Shown piece after piece: positions 44,754 through 54,110 of a DNA stretch of 64,000 nucleotides. How positions within the stretch are numbered: position 1 is the stretch's first letter; each line of letters starts with the position of its first letter. A model generated the notes under the pieces. It ran no database searches. It saw nothing but the letters and a program-made list of their open reading frames with translations, and was not told the DNA's origin. Origin of the DNA: CAZUZS01 sp964624795 (lineage in GTDB: Bacteria; Calditrichota; Calditrichia; RBG-13-44-9); NCBI GenBank assembly GCA_964624795.1, contig CAZUZS010000017.1, positions 1 through 64,000 of the forward strand, written 5' to 3'. Made by a program: the position numbers and the translations under genes.

Positions 44754-44980
44754 AGTATATTGTTATTTTCATAATAAAGCTATATCAAAACCTGATCTCT
44801 CCGCTTTTCCCTCCGTCATGCCGATTCTATCCTACATGTTCCGATTACTCCAAAGAAGCCCTGTTAAAATTCGGCATATTCAGAGGGGGCTGGCTCTCTC
44901 TAAAACGTGTCGGGAGGTGCCATCCCTTTCATCCTGGCGGCTATGATCCTGTTCCCGAGATACCAACCAAGGAAAAGTAA
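44750..44980 (+). CDS. yidD: Membrane protein insertion efficiency factor YidD
   Basis: 76 residues with the family core LYQNLISPLFPPSCRFYPTC, then SDYSKEALLKFG, GGWLSLKRVGRCHPFHPGGYDPVP. ATG overlaps the rnpA stop (ATGA) and its TAA overlaps the yidC ATG by one base. It is thought to assist YidC at the inner membrane. Confidence 0.97.
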   Translation: MKYIVIFIIKLYQNLISPLFPPSCRFYPTCSDYSKEALLKFGIFRGGWLSLKRVGRCHPFHPGGYDPVPEIPTKEK

Positions 44981-46770
44981 TGGATAAAAAGACCATAATT
45001 GGAATTGTACTAATTATCATTGTTACGTTGATGATGCCGGTGTACCAAAAATGGATAGCCGGCGATCAACCACCCGCTAAGAAAAATATTGCATCGACGA
45101 TAGATTCAACAACACCGTCAATTGACACGGCGAAAGCGGCAGTGGCAGCCCCGGTGGAGACAGTTACTCCGCCAATTGATACCACCACTGCAAAATCGCC
45201 GGCAGAGTTTGAAATCCAGGATTCTCCCGAAAAGAAAACTTTTGTGATTGAGAATGACGTAGTAAAAACCGTGTGGAGCACCGAAAATGGGGGCAATCCG
45301 ATAGAGTGGCATTTAAAAAAATATAAAAGTTACAAAGGCGGCGATGTTAATCTCATTGATAATAACAGGCTTCAAGTGAGCTTTCTTAATTCTGACGGCA
45401 AGAATGTCAACCTGGCAAAATACAATTTATTTTCCGACGTCAGGGACGGCCAGAACATTCGCCTCGACGAACATCAAGCTCAATACGAAATAAAATTTTA
45501 TCTTCCTCTCCAAAATGGGGAGGTGGAAAAGACAATTCGCTTTTATCGGGATCGTTATTCATTTGACGTAACGGTTAAATTCAAAAATCTTCAAAATTAT
45601 ATTATTAACAGGAAGTACTATATCGCGTGGAAAAATGGGTTGCCGCTCACAGAAGAAAATGTCAGTGACGACAACAATTATTCACGTGCTTTTACCTACA
45701 TGGCAGAAGAGTTGGAAAACCTCGACGCCAGCAATGATAAGCTCAAAGAGGAAAGTTATAATGGGCGGATCGATTGGGTTGCCGTCCGTACCAAATATTT
45801 CCTGGCTTCCATTATTCCCTTCCATCCGGCAGTGACAAATGGTGCAACCCTCAATGGGATAGAAACTGTCACAGGAGACATAAAACATAAGGTTTACAAT
45901 GCCGCAATAGACGTCCAATACGATCCGCAATCCGTTTACAGCGATACCTTTTCGGTCTACTTAGGCCCATTGGATTATTATGTTTTGAAAAAATACGACG
46001 TTGACCTCCAGACTCTGGTCATGAACAAAGACTGGTACGAAAGACTGTTCCGGCCTATTAGCCTCCTGATTATACCAGCATTTAAATTCTTGTACCGTTT
46101 CATACCCAACTACGGTTTTGTCATCATTGTCTTCTCCATCCTTATCAAGCTGTTATTACACCCATTGACGAAGAAAAGCTACCAGTCGATGAGTGAGATG
46201 CAATATCTTCAGCCCAAAATGACTGAGTTGAGAGAGAAATACAAGACCGAGCCGCAGCGCCTCAACAAAGAAATGATGAAATTGTATAAGGAACACGGGG
46301 TGAATCCGTTGGGCGGATGCTTGCCAATGCTGCTGCAGATGCCGGTGCTTTTTGCATTGTTCATTGTATTTCGTTCCACTATTCAATTGCGCGGCAAACC
46401 ATTCATTCTTTGGATTAATGATCTGGCGGCGCCGGATGTGCTGCATCTCGGATTTAATCTGCCAATAATTGGAAACAATATTCATGTGCTCCCGATCCTG
46501 ATGGCGGTTACAATGATCTGGCAGTCGAAAATGTCCATGACCGATCCTAAACAGAAAATGATGATCTATTTCATGCCGATCTTTATGGTTTTCATTTTCT
46601 ATTCTTTGCCTTCCGGGTTAAACCTTTACTATGCAGTTTTTAATGTTCTCAGCATGATCCAGACCTATTCCATAAAGAAAAAAATGCACCCGGACGGAGA
46701 AAAGCCTGAGGCACAAGTCGTCCCGGCTCAAGCCACCAAGGGTTCGAGAGGCAAAAAAAGCAGAAAATAA
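44980..46770 (+). CDS. yidC: Membrane protein insertase YidC
   Basis: 596 residues, Gram-negative type: N-terminal helix (about 5-25), a large periplasmic beta domain (about 75-340) and the five-helix insertase core (about 350-570) with NYGFVIIVFSILIKLLLHPLTKKSY, QYLQPKM and GGCLPMLLQMPVLFALF. The linker after the first helix is Thr/Ala/Pro-rich. A basic C-terminus (GSRGKKSRK) suits ribosome contact. It inserts and folds inner-membrane proteins. Confidence 0.97.
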   Translation: MDKKTIIGIVLIIIVTLMMPVYQKWIAGDQPPAKKNIASTIDSTTPSIDTAKAAVAAPVETVTPPIDTTTAKSPAEFEIQDSPEKKTFVIENDVVKTVWSTENGGNPIEWHLKKYKSYKGGDVNLIDNNRLQVSFLNSDGKNVNLAKYNLFSDVRDGQNIRLDEHQAQYEIKFYLPLQNGEVEKTIRFYRDRYSFDVTVKFKNLQNYIINRKYYIAWKNGLPLTEENVSDDNNYSRAFTYMAEELENLDASNDKLKEESYNGRIDWVAVRTKYFLASIIPFHPAVTNGATLNGIETVTGDIKHKVYNAAIDVQYDPQSVYSDTFSVYLGPLDYYVLKKYDVDLQTLVMNKDWYERLFRPISLLIIPAFKFLYRFIPNYGFVIIVFSILIKLLLHPLTKKSYQSMSEMQYLQPKMTELREKYKTEPQRLNKEMMKLYKEHGVNPLGGCLPMLLQMPVLFALFIVFRSTIQLRGKPFILWINDLAAPDVLHLGFNLPIIGNNIHVLPILMAVTMIWQSKMSMTDPKQKMMIYFMPIFMVFIFYSLPSGLNLYYAVFNVLSMIQTYSIKKKMHPDGEKPEAQVVPAQATKGSRGKKSRK

Positions 46771-46787
46771 TTTCAGATTTTGAATAA

Positions 46788-48179
46788 ATGAAATATTTTG
46801 ATAGTGAGAATACCATAGTCGCCCTTTCCACCCCCATAGGAAAGGGCGCTATTGCTATTATTCGAATCAGTGGTAGCAAAGCACTGACAATAATAAACAG
46901 AATATTTTCCGGAAAGGTTACCGAACGTGATCATCGCAAGGCCTTTACAGGCGCAGTTCATTCGGTAAATACCAACAACCCAATCGATCAGGTTGTTGTG
47001 ACATTTTTTCAGAATCCTAGCTCTTACACAGGTGAAGATATTGTAGAAGTATCTTGTCACTGCAACCCCCTCATTATTGATCAAATAATAAATGAAGTTA
47101 TCGGGCAGGGAGCCAGGATAGCCGAGCCGGGGGAATTCACAAAACGCGCTTTTTTAAATCGAAAAATAGATTTATCGCAGGCCGAAGCCATTGCCGGCAT
47201 CATTGAAGCAAAAACAAGACAGAGTTTAACGCAGTCCATGCGGCAACTGGAAGGAAAGCTTTCCCAGAAGATATCGGATATAAAATGCGCTCTCTTAAAT
47301 CTGGCTTCGCTGCTGGAGGTAAGCCTGGACTTCAACGAAGAGGATGTGGAGATTTATGAGAAAGATGAAGTGATTGCTCACGCCAAATCCGTCGTTGCGG
47401 AAATCGATATTTTGATACGCAGTTTTGAGTATGGACAACTTCTTCATGATGGAATAAAGATGGTGCTTCTCGGCAAGCCGAATGTTGGAAAATCCAGCCT
47501 GCTAAATGCCTTTCTGCAAAAAGAGCGGGCAATTGTAAGCGAAGTTCCTGGAACCACACGCGATTATATTGAAGGCCGCATAGAAATAGATGGCATCCCG
47601 GTGGAAGTTGTTGATACCGCTGGCGTGAGAGAAACCTCGGATCCCATTGAGGACGCAGGTGTAAAACGGGCGTTGCAGCATATCGAAACGAGTAATATTG
47701 TGCTGGCATTATTCGAATCGCATTTGCCTCTCGACAATGATGATATGCGCCTGTTAAAGAACATCCGACAAATCGGATCGGGCATTCCCGTTTTATTTAT
47801 AGTAAATAAATCAGACCTCGGTAGGGAGCCATTAACTTACGAGCAGCTTGAGAAAACCGGCTTACCGGTCGTAAGCATATCGGCAAAATTGGGCACAAAC
47901 CTCTCCGAATTAAAAAAAGCCATTAAAACGAAACTGATCTCAGACCAGGCCGTTGAAGACGAAGAAATTGTAGTAACCAATGCGCGGCACAAATCGGTGC
48001 TTGTGAAGTCCCGTGAGTCCATTTCTTCTTTTATTGCGGGCGCAGAAGCCGATGAGGACGAAGTTATTCTGGCGGCTGATTTGCGAAACGCACTTGATTA
48101 TATCGGCGAGATTGTCGGCGAAACAACAACCGAAGATCTGCTGAATAACATTTTTGGAAATTTTTGTATTGGAAAATGA
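46788..48179 (+). CDS. mnmE: tRNA modification GTPase MnmE
   Basis: 463 residues. N-terminal folate-binding domain (STPIGKGAIAIIRISG), helical domain, and a Ras-like G domain with GKPNVGKSS (about 229-237), GTTRDYIEG, DTAGVRE and NKSD. It ends FCIGK with the catalytic Cys. With MnmG it makes the 5-carboxymethylaminomethyl group on wobble uridine. Starts 17 bases after yidC; a perfect parS site begins right at the stop. Confidence 0.97.
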   Translation: MKYFDSENTIVALSTPIGKGAIAIIRISGSKALTIINRIFSGKVTERDHRKAFTGAVHSVNTNNPIDQVVVTFFQNPSSYTGEDIVEVSCHCNPLIIDQIINEVIGQGARIAEPGEFTKRAFLNRKIDLSQAEAIAGIIEAKTRQSLTQSMRQLEGKLSQKISDIKCALLNLASLLEVSLDFNEEDVEIYEKDEVIAHAKSVVAEIDILIRSFEYGQLLHDGIKMVLLGKPNVGKSSLLNAFLQKERAIVSEVPGTTRDYIEGRIEIDGIPVEVVDTAGVRETSDPIEDAGVKRALQHIETSNIVLALFESHLPLDNDDMRLLKNIRQIGSGIPVLFIVNKSDLGREPLTYEQLEKTGLPVVSISAKLGTNLSELKKAIKTKLISDQAVEDEEIVVTNARHKSVLVKSRESISSFIAGAEADEDEVILAADLRNALDYIGEIVGETTTEDLLNNIFGNFCIGK

Positions 48180-48195
48180 TGTTTCACGTGAAACA
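48180..48195. promoter_or_regulatory. parS: parS centromere site (perfect)
   Basis: TGTTTCACGTGAAACA, an exact match to the bacterial parS consensus TGTTNCACGTGAAACA and a perfect palindrome, between mnmE and mnmG. Confidence 0.93.
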
Positions 48196-48209
48196 GGAAG
48201 AACAATACT

Positions 48210-50099
48210 TTGCAAAATTCTTATGATATTATTGTTGCCGGAGGCGGACATGCCGGAATTGAAGCCGCGCTGGCATCCGCACGCCTGGGATTAAACACGG
48301 CCCTTGTAACATTAAAGATAAATACGATTGGAAAAATGTCCTGCAACCCTGCAATCGGCGGATTGGCAAAGGGGCATCTTGTGAGGGAAATTGATGCGCT
48401 TGGCGGGGAAATGGCCAAACTCATTGACAGGGTAGGAATCCATTTTAAGATGCTCAATAAATCCAAAGGCCCTGCCGTATGGTCGCCGCGCGCTCAAGCC
48501 GACCGCCAGGCCTACGCAAATGCCGCCCAGGAATCCGTCAAAATGCAGGAAGGGCTTGACGTGATCGAGGCATCCGTTAATGGCCTGCGCGTCGAGCATG
48601 GAAGAGTGGTCGGGGCCATCCTGGATGAGGGGCATTTTTTGCCCTGTAAATCCCTCATTCTAACATGCGGCACATTTTTGAATGGCAAAATCTTTATCGG
48701 ATTGAATTCTCTATCGAGCGGCCGGGCCGGCGAAATGCCGATTAAGGGGCTTACGGAAGCCCTGATTGAATTGGGATTTAAATCCGGTCGTTTAAAAACG
48801 GGCACGCCCCCCCGCATTCACCGCGATTCTATTGATTTTTCGCGCGTAGAAACCCAAAAGCCGGACGATCCGCCACATCCTTTTTCATTTCAGACAGAAT
48901 CTATTCGCCGCAAACAAATGGATTGCTACATTACTTACACCTCAGAACAAACGCATGAAAAGTTGAAATCCGGCCTGGACCGCTCACCCATGTACACCGG
49001 GATGATCAAAGGGATAGGTCCGCGTTATTGCCCCTCTATTGAGGACAAGGTTGTTCATTTTGCTGACAAAGAGCGTCATCAGCTATTTCTGGAGCCGGAA
49101 GGATTTGATAACCCTGAGATCTATGTCAATGGTTTCGCTACCAGCTTGCCGGAAGATGTTCAAACAGCGGCTATCCGAAGCGTGCCTGGTCTCGAAATGG
49201 CGCAGATCATCAGGCTCGGCTACGCCATAGAATACGATTTTTTTCCATCGCATCAAATTCAACATACTTTGGAGACCAAAGACATTGAAGGCCTTTATTG
49301 GGCAGGGCAGATAAATGGGACATCGGGATACGAAGAGGCCGCTGCGCAAGGATTGATGGCCGGCATCAACGCCGCACTAAAGCTTAAAAATGAACCGCCG
49401 CTCGTTCTGGACCGCTCGCAAGCCTATATCGGCGTGCTGATCGACGATTTGATTAACAAAACTATCCTTGAGCCGTATCGAATGTTTACATCACGTGCGG
49501 AATTCCGTCTGCTGCTTCGCCATGATAATGCCGATCTTCGATTGATGGATCAGGGGCACCGCATCGGCCTTTTGCCGGATAAGGTGTACCAGAAAATATC
49601 GGAAAAACGCGATCGAATAGAGCAATTGTTTGAATTAACCGCACGCACATCGGTCGACCCGTCACACTTCAACAAATATGCAGCACAGATTCATTCCAAT
49701 CCAATCCGGCAAGCAATTCCATTGCAGCAATTAATGCGCAGGCCGGAAGTAAAATTAAAAGAATTGATGAAACACGCTGAACTGGGAAACGGTTTTTCGG
49801 AAGACGAATTGATTCACGTTGAGTTTATGACAAAATATGATGGTTATTTAAAACGCCAGGAAGAGCTGGTCGAAAAATTTAAGAAGATTGAAAATCGAAT
49901 AATTCCGGCGGAAATTGATTATCGGAGCATTCCTTCACTGTCAAACGAAAGCCGGGAAAAGCTTGCCCAAATCCGCCCGGCTTCCCTGGGCCAGGCTACG
50001 CGAATCGCAGGCGTTCGCCATAGCGATATTACAATATTGATGATCTATCTTGAAAAATATTATGGCAACCGGAAAACTGTTCCACGCGAAACAGCCTAA
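48210..50099 (+). CDS. mnmG: tRNA uridine 5-carboxymethylaminomethyl modification enzyme MnmG
   Basis: 629 residues with a TTG start; AGGAAG lies about 8 bases upstream and the next residues NSYDIIVAGGGHAGIEAA are the FAD-binding start of the family. Further marks: MSCNPAIGGLAKGHLVREIDALGG, GYEEAAAQGLMAGINAA, and the C-terminal domain ending in ARIAGVRHSDI-type text (TRIAGVRHSDITILMIYLEK). Partner of MnmE. The last codons contain a degenerate parS. Confidence 0.97.
   Translation: MQNSYDIIVAGGGHAGIEAALASARLGLNTALVTLKINTIGKMSCNPAIGGLAKGHLVREIDALGGEMAKLIDRVGIHFKMLNKSKGPAVWSPRAQADRQAYANAAQESVKMQEGLDVIEASVNGLRVEHGRVVGAILDEGHFLPCKSLILTCGTFLNGKIFIGLNSLSSGRAGEMPIKGLTEALIELGFKSGRLKTGTPPRIHRDSIDFSRVETQKPDDPPHPFSFQTESIRRKQMDCYITYTSEQTHEKLKSGLDRSPMYTGMIKGIGPRYCPSIEDKVVHFADKERHQLFLEPEGFDNPEIYVNGFATSLPEDVQTAAIRSVPGLEMAQIIRLGYAIEYDFFPSHQIQHTLETKDIEGLYWAGQINGTSGYEEAAAQGLMAGINAALKLKNEPPLVLDRSQAYIGVLIDDLINKTILEPYRMFTSRAEFRLLLRHDNADLRLMDQGHRIGLLPDKVYQKISEKRDRIEQLFELTARTSVDPSHFNKYAAQIHSNPIRQAIPLQQLMRRPEVKLKELMKHAELGNGFSEDELIHVEFMTKYDGYLKRQEELVEKFKKIENRIIPAEIDYRSIPSLSNESREKLAQIRPASLGQATRIAGVRHSDITILMIYLEKYYGNRKTVPRETA
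50078..50093. promoter_or_regulatory. parS: Degenerate parS site inside the mnmG 3' end
   Basis: TGTTCCACGCGAAACA, one base from the parS consensus (CACGCG for CACGTG), within the last codons of mnmG, 45 bases before a perfect copy. Confidence 0.65.
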
Positions 50100-50122
50100 A
50101 TTATCCAAAGAATTTTAAATTA

Positions 50123-50138
50123 TGTTTCACGTGAAACA
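50123..50138. promoter_or_regulatory. parS: parS centromere site (perfect)
   Basis: TGTTTCACGTGAAACA, identical to the copy before mnmG, in the 96-base gap between mnmG and rsmG. Confidence 0.93.
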
Positions 50139-50195
50139 AGGACGCCAAACAATGTACCTGCGAACCTTAGTCAAAGAATATTAAGCAAAGAGTGA

Positions 50196-50855
50196 ATGTC
50201 GGCTAATCCCAGGAACCTTCTTCGAAAAATAAAGCCCGATCTTGAAGATTTTCAATTAAGCCAACTGGTGCGATATGTTGAGTTGGTTCGCGAATACAAT
50301 CAGCGGGTAAATTTGATTTCCAGATCGGATGTTCATCACATTTGGGAGCACCACATATTGCCAAGTATCGTTGCTCTCCGGGTGGTCGATATTGCATTTG
50401 GGGCAAACCTGATTGATGTGGGAACCGGCGCCGGCCTACCGGGAATTCCCCTGAAAATCTTAAGACCCGACTTGAATATTGTTCTGGTGGACTCAATCCG
50501 AAAGAAAACACTCTTTTTGCGAAAAGTCATTACCGAACTATCGCTAAAAAAGGCAGCCGTTCTGAATTTTCGAATGGAGCCAGACGAGGATATTTATCAG
50601 TTGTGGGGGAAATTTAATATTGCGACTGTTCGCGCGGTATCCTCTTTTGATGTGCTTTATGGATTGCTCCGGCCACTTTTACAGCCGGCTGGATTCATCC
50701 TTGCATGGAAAGGCGACTCGGATATGCCCAAACTAAAACGAGCTGCATCCAAGTTGAATTTTAGTTACGAAGCATATACCATTCCCGAAGAATTTCGAAA
50801 TGTTTCCCAAAGACTGGCTTTTTTGCGCTTGTGCAAATTGTTCAACCGGGATTGA
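50196..50855 (+). CDS. rsmG: 16S rRNA (guanine(527)-N7)-methyltransferase
   Basis: 219 residues. Rossmann methyltransferase with LIDVGTGAGLPGIPLKIL (SAM loop), VDSIRKKTLFL and the RAVSSF block typical of RsmG/GidB. It methylates G527 of 16S rRNA. Follows mnmG as in many genomes. Confidence 0.95.
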   Translation: MSANPRNLLRKIKPDLEDFQLSQLVRYVELVREYNQRVNLISRSDVHHIWEHHILPSIVALRVVDIAFGANLIDVGTGAGLPGIPLKILRPDLNIVLVDSIRKKTLFLRKVITELSLKKAAVLNFRMEPDEDIYQLWGKFNIATVRAVSSFDVLYGLLRPLLQPAGFILAWKGDSDMPKLKRAASKLNFSYEAYTIPEEFRNVSQRLAFLRLCKLFNRD

Positions 50856-50993
50856 CCCAACCAAAATCAGGGCGTCAATCATAAAAACCGTTTGCTTTTC
50901 ACTTTTTATTTTGGTTAGACTTGGGCTTGCTGGCGAATCCCATAAATCAATTGTCATGCGTCGGCACCAATGAAATGCGGAGGAAATATCTTA

Positions 50994-51986
50994 ATGACCC
51001 AGGTGGTTTCTTTTATCATACAAAAAGGTGGCTGCGGCAAAACGACAACGACCGTAAACACCGGAGGGTATCTCGCAAGCCAGGATTTCAGGGTTTTGTG
51101 TGTTGACATGGATCCCCAGGGAAATCTATCCCAGCATTTTGGCTACGACACCGATTCGTTGGAAAAGACGATACTCAATCTTTTCCAGGGAAATGCATCG
51201 TTTGAAGAGGTTGTCCTTAAAAAAAGCGAGAACCTTCATATACTTCCCAACAATTTGGATTCCGCCGCGGCGGAACTTCCGCTGTATCATACTCTTTCGA
51301 GAGAATTTCTTTTGAGGGATGTGCTTTCCCGCGTAAAGAATCAGTACGATTTCATTCTCATTGACTGTCCCCCCACGCTCGGACTGTATTCGATTAATGC
51401 ATTGGTTGCTTCCACTGAATTTATCCTTGTGGTAGCGCCGGAATTCTTTCCAATGAAGGCAATTAAGCCGTTGTACGAGACCTTCCGAACCGTCAAGGAT
51501 AAGTTGAACCACTCTCTACAATTTAATGGCGTTGTAATGACAATGTGTGACTTTCGTACGCGACACAGCCAGGAAATTTTCCGTATCCTGAAAAGGAACT
51601 TCCCTCACAAATTATATCAATCCTATATTCGAAGTACGGTGGTGTTGAAGGAGGCGTCGTCTTACGGACAGACAATTTTTGAGTATAGCCCGCACTCTAT
51701 TGGCTCATTCGATTACCAGAATTTTGTTGAGGAATTTATTCGGGATCATCACAAAACAATAAAAAAGCGAACATATTACCAGCAGAAATTTGAATCAATA
51801 AGTCAAAAAGAACAACAACAAATTTTGATGTTTGCTAAAACTAATTTATCTTCTTATAACAAAAATTTGATGGAAGTATCTTCGGAGAACAAGATTCTGA
51901 AGGCATCTCTGGTCATTGAGCGTAACAGAATTCTTGAGAAACTGTTTCCATATCGAAGTAATTCTTTGACAGAAAAAGTTGAATGA
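50994..51986 (+). CDS. parA: ParA/Soj-family ATPase with C-terminal extension
   Basis: 330 residues from ATG 50994 (GGAGG 10 bases upstream); ATG 50970, in frame, lacks a ribosome site. Deviant Walker A KGGCGKTT (11-18) keeps the signature Lys, followed by VDMDPQGNLSQHFG and DCPPTLGLYSINAL. Residues after about 250 form a charged, coiled-coil-like tail not present in Soj. Position next to parS and mnmG/rsmG argues for chromosome segregation, but no parB follows: its stop overlaps an outer-membrane protein gene (ATGA). It could therefore be the segregation ParA with parB elsewhere, or a positioning ATPase of the MipZ/ParC kind. Confidence 0.85.
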   Translation: MTQVVSFIIQKGGCGKTTTTVNTGGYLASQDFRVLCVDMDPQGNLSQHFGYDTDSLEKTILNLFQGNASFEEVVLKKSENLHILPNNLDSAAAELPLYHTLSREFLLRDVLSRVKNQYDFILIDCPPTLGLYSINALVASTEFILVVAPEFFPMKAIKPLYETFRTVKDKLNHSLQFNGVVMTMCDFRTRHSQEIFRILKRNFPHKLYQSYIRSTVVLKEASSYGQTIFEYSPHSIGSFDYQNFVEEFIRDHHKTIKKRTYYQQKFESISQKEQQQILMFAKTNLSSYNKNLMEVSSENKILKASLVIERNRILEKLFPYRSNSLTEKVE

Positions 51987-52798
51987 GAATAATCATCCTC
52001 ACAATATTTCTCATTTCCGATGCATTCGCCGCATTCGAGTTAGGCGGAATGAATGCATTTATAAACGGCACCGCTAATAGCAGTGTAGCAACAAATGAGT
52101 TCTTCTCTGCCTTCCTGATTAATCCCGCAATTACATCGGCAGTTAAAAATTCAAATCTTGGTTTGCACTACTTTCGTCCCTACGGGTTAAAAGAAGTTAA
52201 TTCGGCCGGTTTAATGCTGAATACCCATATTGCCCAAGCGGGATTGGGTTTCGCAATCGGGTCTTTTGGAAATAGTCTTTACCGCGAGAATCAGGTTACG
52301 CTGAATGCTTCGAAAATATTTTATAAAAATCTTGCCGTTGGTATCAATTTTCATTGGTACTCTCTACATTTTCAGAATTACGGCAATATGAATTCATTTG
52401 GCCTCGATGGTGGGGTTCAATTCAAGATAAACCCCAGACTCACCGCAGGCTTTTCCGTGAATAATTTTAACCAGCCAACACTTAATGGTTATTCCGAAGA
52501 AATTCCTATTATATCTCGGTTGGGAATTTCGGCCGTTATTACAGAACATTTTCGCGGATACGTCGCTGTTCAAAAAGATGCCTGGTTCCCTATCAATGTT
52601 CTGTTTGGAATGAATTTTAATGCCAGCTCTCTGCTTTCGATTCAAAGTGGGTTCAACACATACCCCTCGGTTCCGGTAATAGGATTCCGGGTTCAAAGAA
52701 AATGGATGGTTGTGAATTATGTTTTTCAATATCACTTTGACCTGGGTGCCACACATTTCTGGGGGATATCATTTACCAAAGAAGGAAACGCGGATTAA
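51983..52798 (+). CDS. Outer-membrane beta-barrel protein (PorV/FadL-like), unknown function
   Basis: 271 residues with a signal peptide (MRIIILTIFLISDAFA). The mature part is alternating, aromatic-rich beta sequence with an early helical or plug region (NSSVATNEFFSAFLINPA) reminiscent of PorV/UPF0164 proteins, which in Bacteroidota shuttle type IX cargo. At about 255 mature residues it is shorter than PorV. Translationally coupled to parA upstream and to the EnvC-like gene downstream. Confidence 0.7.
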   Translation: MRIIILTIFLISDAFAAFELGGMNAFINGTANSSVATNEFFSAFLINPAITSAVKNSNLGLHYFRPYGLKEVNSAGLMLNTHIAQAGLGFAIGSFGNSLYRENQVTLNASKIFYKNLAVGINFHWYSLHFQNYGNMNSFGLDGGVQFKINPRLTAGFSVNNFNQPTLNGYSEEIPIISRLGISAVITEHFRGYVAVQKDAWFPINVLFGMNFNASSLLSIQSGFNTYPSVPVIGFRVQRKWMVVNYVFQYHFDLGATHFWGISFTKEGNAD

Positions 52799-52799
52799 C

Positions 52800-53987
52800 A
52801 TGCCCGTTAAGCAAGCCCGATATATATATTTATTAACAATGCTTATTTTTCTTCAGGCTGGATTTGCCTCCGATAGCAGCCAGAACCTGAGTGAGATGCA
52901 AACCAAATTGAAATCGCTCCAACGGGAAATTTCAGACCTTGAAAGACAATTAACAGCGGCAACAAGCCAGTTAAAGAACGAGGTTCAGTCGCTGGAAACC
53001 ACCGACCGACAAATCGCCCTAATTGACGAAAAAATAAGCCTTTATCGCCGAAGCGTTTCATTGAAACGACAGAAGGTTCGGCATCTCGAATCCCAGGTTG
53101 ATTCTTTGCAAAGCAGGACAAAATCCCTGGAGGCGATATTCAAACAACAGATCGTTTTTGCGTATAAATATCAGCGAGGAAAACACCTGGACTGGCTTCT
53201 CGGCTCGTCGAGCTTTAACCAGGCAATGATTAGGTATCGCTATTTCCAGAAAGCATCCGCCGCAGAAAAGACTTCTTATGATCAATTGCGTTCTCTCAAA
53301 AATGATCTGGGCCAAAAGGAAATCCGACTAAACAAGGAACTGGAGGAAGTGCGGGTACTGTTGATAGCAGCAAACAACGAAGAGAACACGCTTGAAAAGA
53401 AAAGGGACGCCAAATCGCACCTGATTAGGAATATCAAACAGGACAAAACATTGTTATCGCAGGCATTAAACGAAAAGAGAGCGGGCTATGAGGAGTTATC
53501 AAAACTTATCGCTTCACTTGAAAAAAGTCGCCCCACGCGTGAATTAAAGCCCAAAACCAAGATTCAATGGGAAAAGCTCTCCGGGAGTTTTTTGAAAAAC
53601 AAGGGCAAATTAAACTGGCCGGTGCAGGGAAACGTAATGCACGGTTTTGGCAGATACAAAAACCCTGAACTCAAAACGGTTCTAAACAACACTGGTATAG
53701 ACATTAAGGTCCTAAAGGGAAGCCAGGTTCGCTGCATCTTCTCTGGCGTCGTCAGCCTCATAACATATTTAAGTGGATTTGGAAACACGATTATTGTCGA
53801 CCATAATGATGGATATTACAGCGTTTATGCCCACATCGAACAGATATTCGTGAATCCAGGTGAATTTGTGGAAGATGGAGCTGTTATCGGCACCGTCGGC
53901 GAGACGGGCTCCCTTGAGGGGCCAAAGCTGCATTTTGAAATCTATGGAAATGATAAACCTCTCAATCCCAAAACCTGGCTAAAATAG
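52800..53987 (+). CDS. EnvC-like murein hydrolase activator (coiled coil plus LytM/M23 domain)
   Basis: 395 residues from ATG 52800, with AAGGA about 14 bases upstream. A signal peptide (about 1-23) is followed by long coiled coils (about 28-250) and a C-terminal LytM domain (about 285-395). In the M23 metal site the first His is replaced (NNTGIDIK where catalytic members have H-x-GIDI) and the HxH motif reads KLHFEI, so it is probably not an active peptidase. This is how EnvC and NlpD work: they switch on amidases at the division site. No AmiA/B-type gene is adjacent. Confidence 0.85.
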   Translation: MPVKQARYIYLLTMLIFLQAGFASDSSQNLSEMQTKLKSLQREISDLERQLTAATSQLKNEVQSLETTDRQIALIDEKISLYRRSVSLKRQKVRHLESQVDSLQSRTKSLEAIFKQQIVFAYKYQRGKHLDWLLGSSSFNQAMIRYRYFQKASAAEKTSYDQLRSLKNDLGQKEIRLNKELEEVRVLLIAANNEENTLEKKRDAKSHLIRNIKQDKTLLSQALNEKRAGYEELSKLIASLEKSRPTRELKPKTKIQWEKLSGSFLKNKGKLNWPVQGNVMHGFGRYKNPELKTVLNNTGIDIKVLKGSQVRCIFSGVVSLITYLSGFGNTIIVDHNDGYYSVYAHIEQIFVNPGEFVEDGAVIGTVGETGSLEGPKLHFEIYGNDKPLNPKTWLK

Positions 53988-54028
53988 AGCCCGATTAACA
54001 CGAATCTAATGTTGGGACGTCATTTTTC

Positions 54029-54057
54029 TTGATTTTTTATTTTACTTATCATAAACT
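54029..54057 (+). promoter_or_regulatory. Candidate sigma70 promoter of ssb
   Basis: TTGATT (54029-54034) and TAAACT (54052-54057) with a 17-base T-rich spacer, about 54 bases before the ssb start. Confidence 0.45.
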
Positions 54058-54110
54058 CTAAAAAGAGATAGAATCACACAAAACCCGACAATTAAAAAAA
54101 GGGAGGACTT

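Noticed and set aside
49491..49510. CACGTG core inside mnmG as a further parS
   Set aside because: Only the central hexamer matches; both outer arms of the consensus are absent.
50101..50110. TTATCCAAAG as a DnaA box hinting at oriC
   Set aside because: A single near-match to TTATNCACA with no further boxes or AT-rich unwinding region around it; oriC is not shown here.
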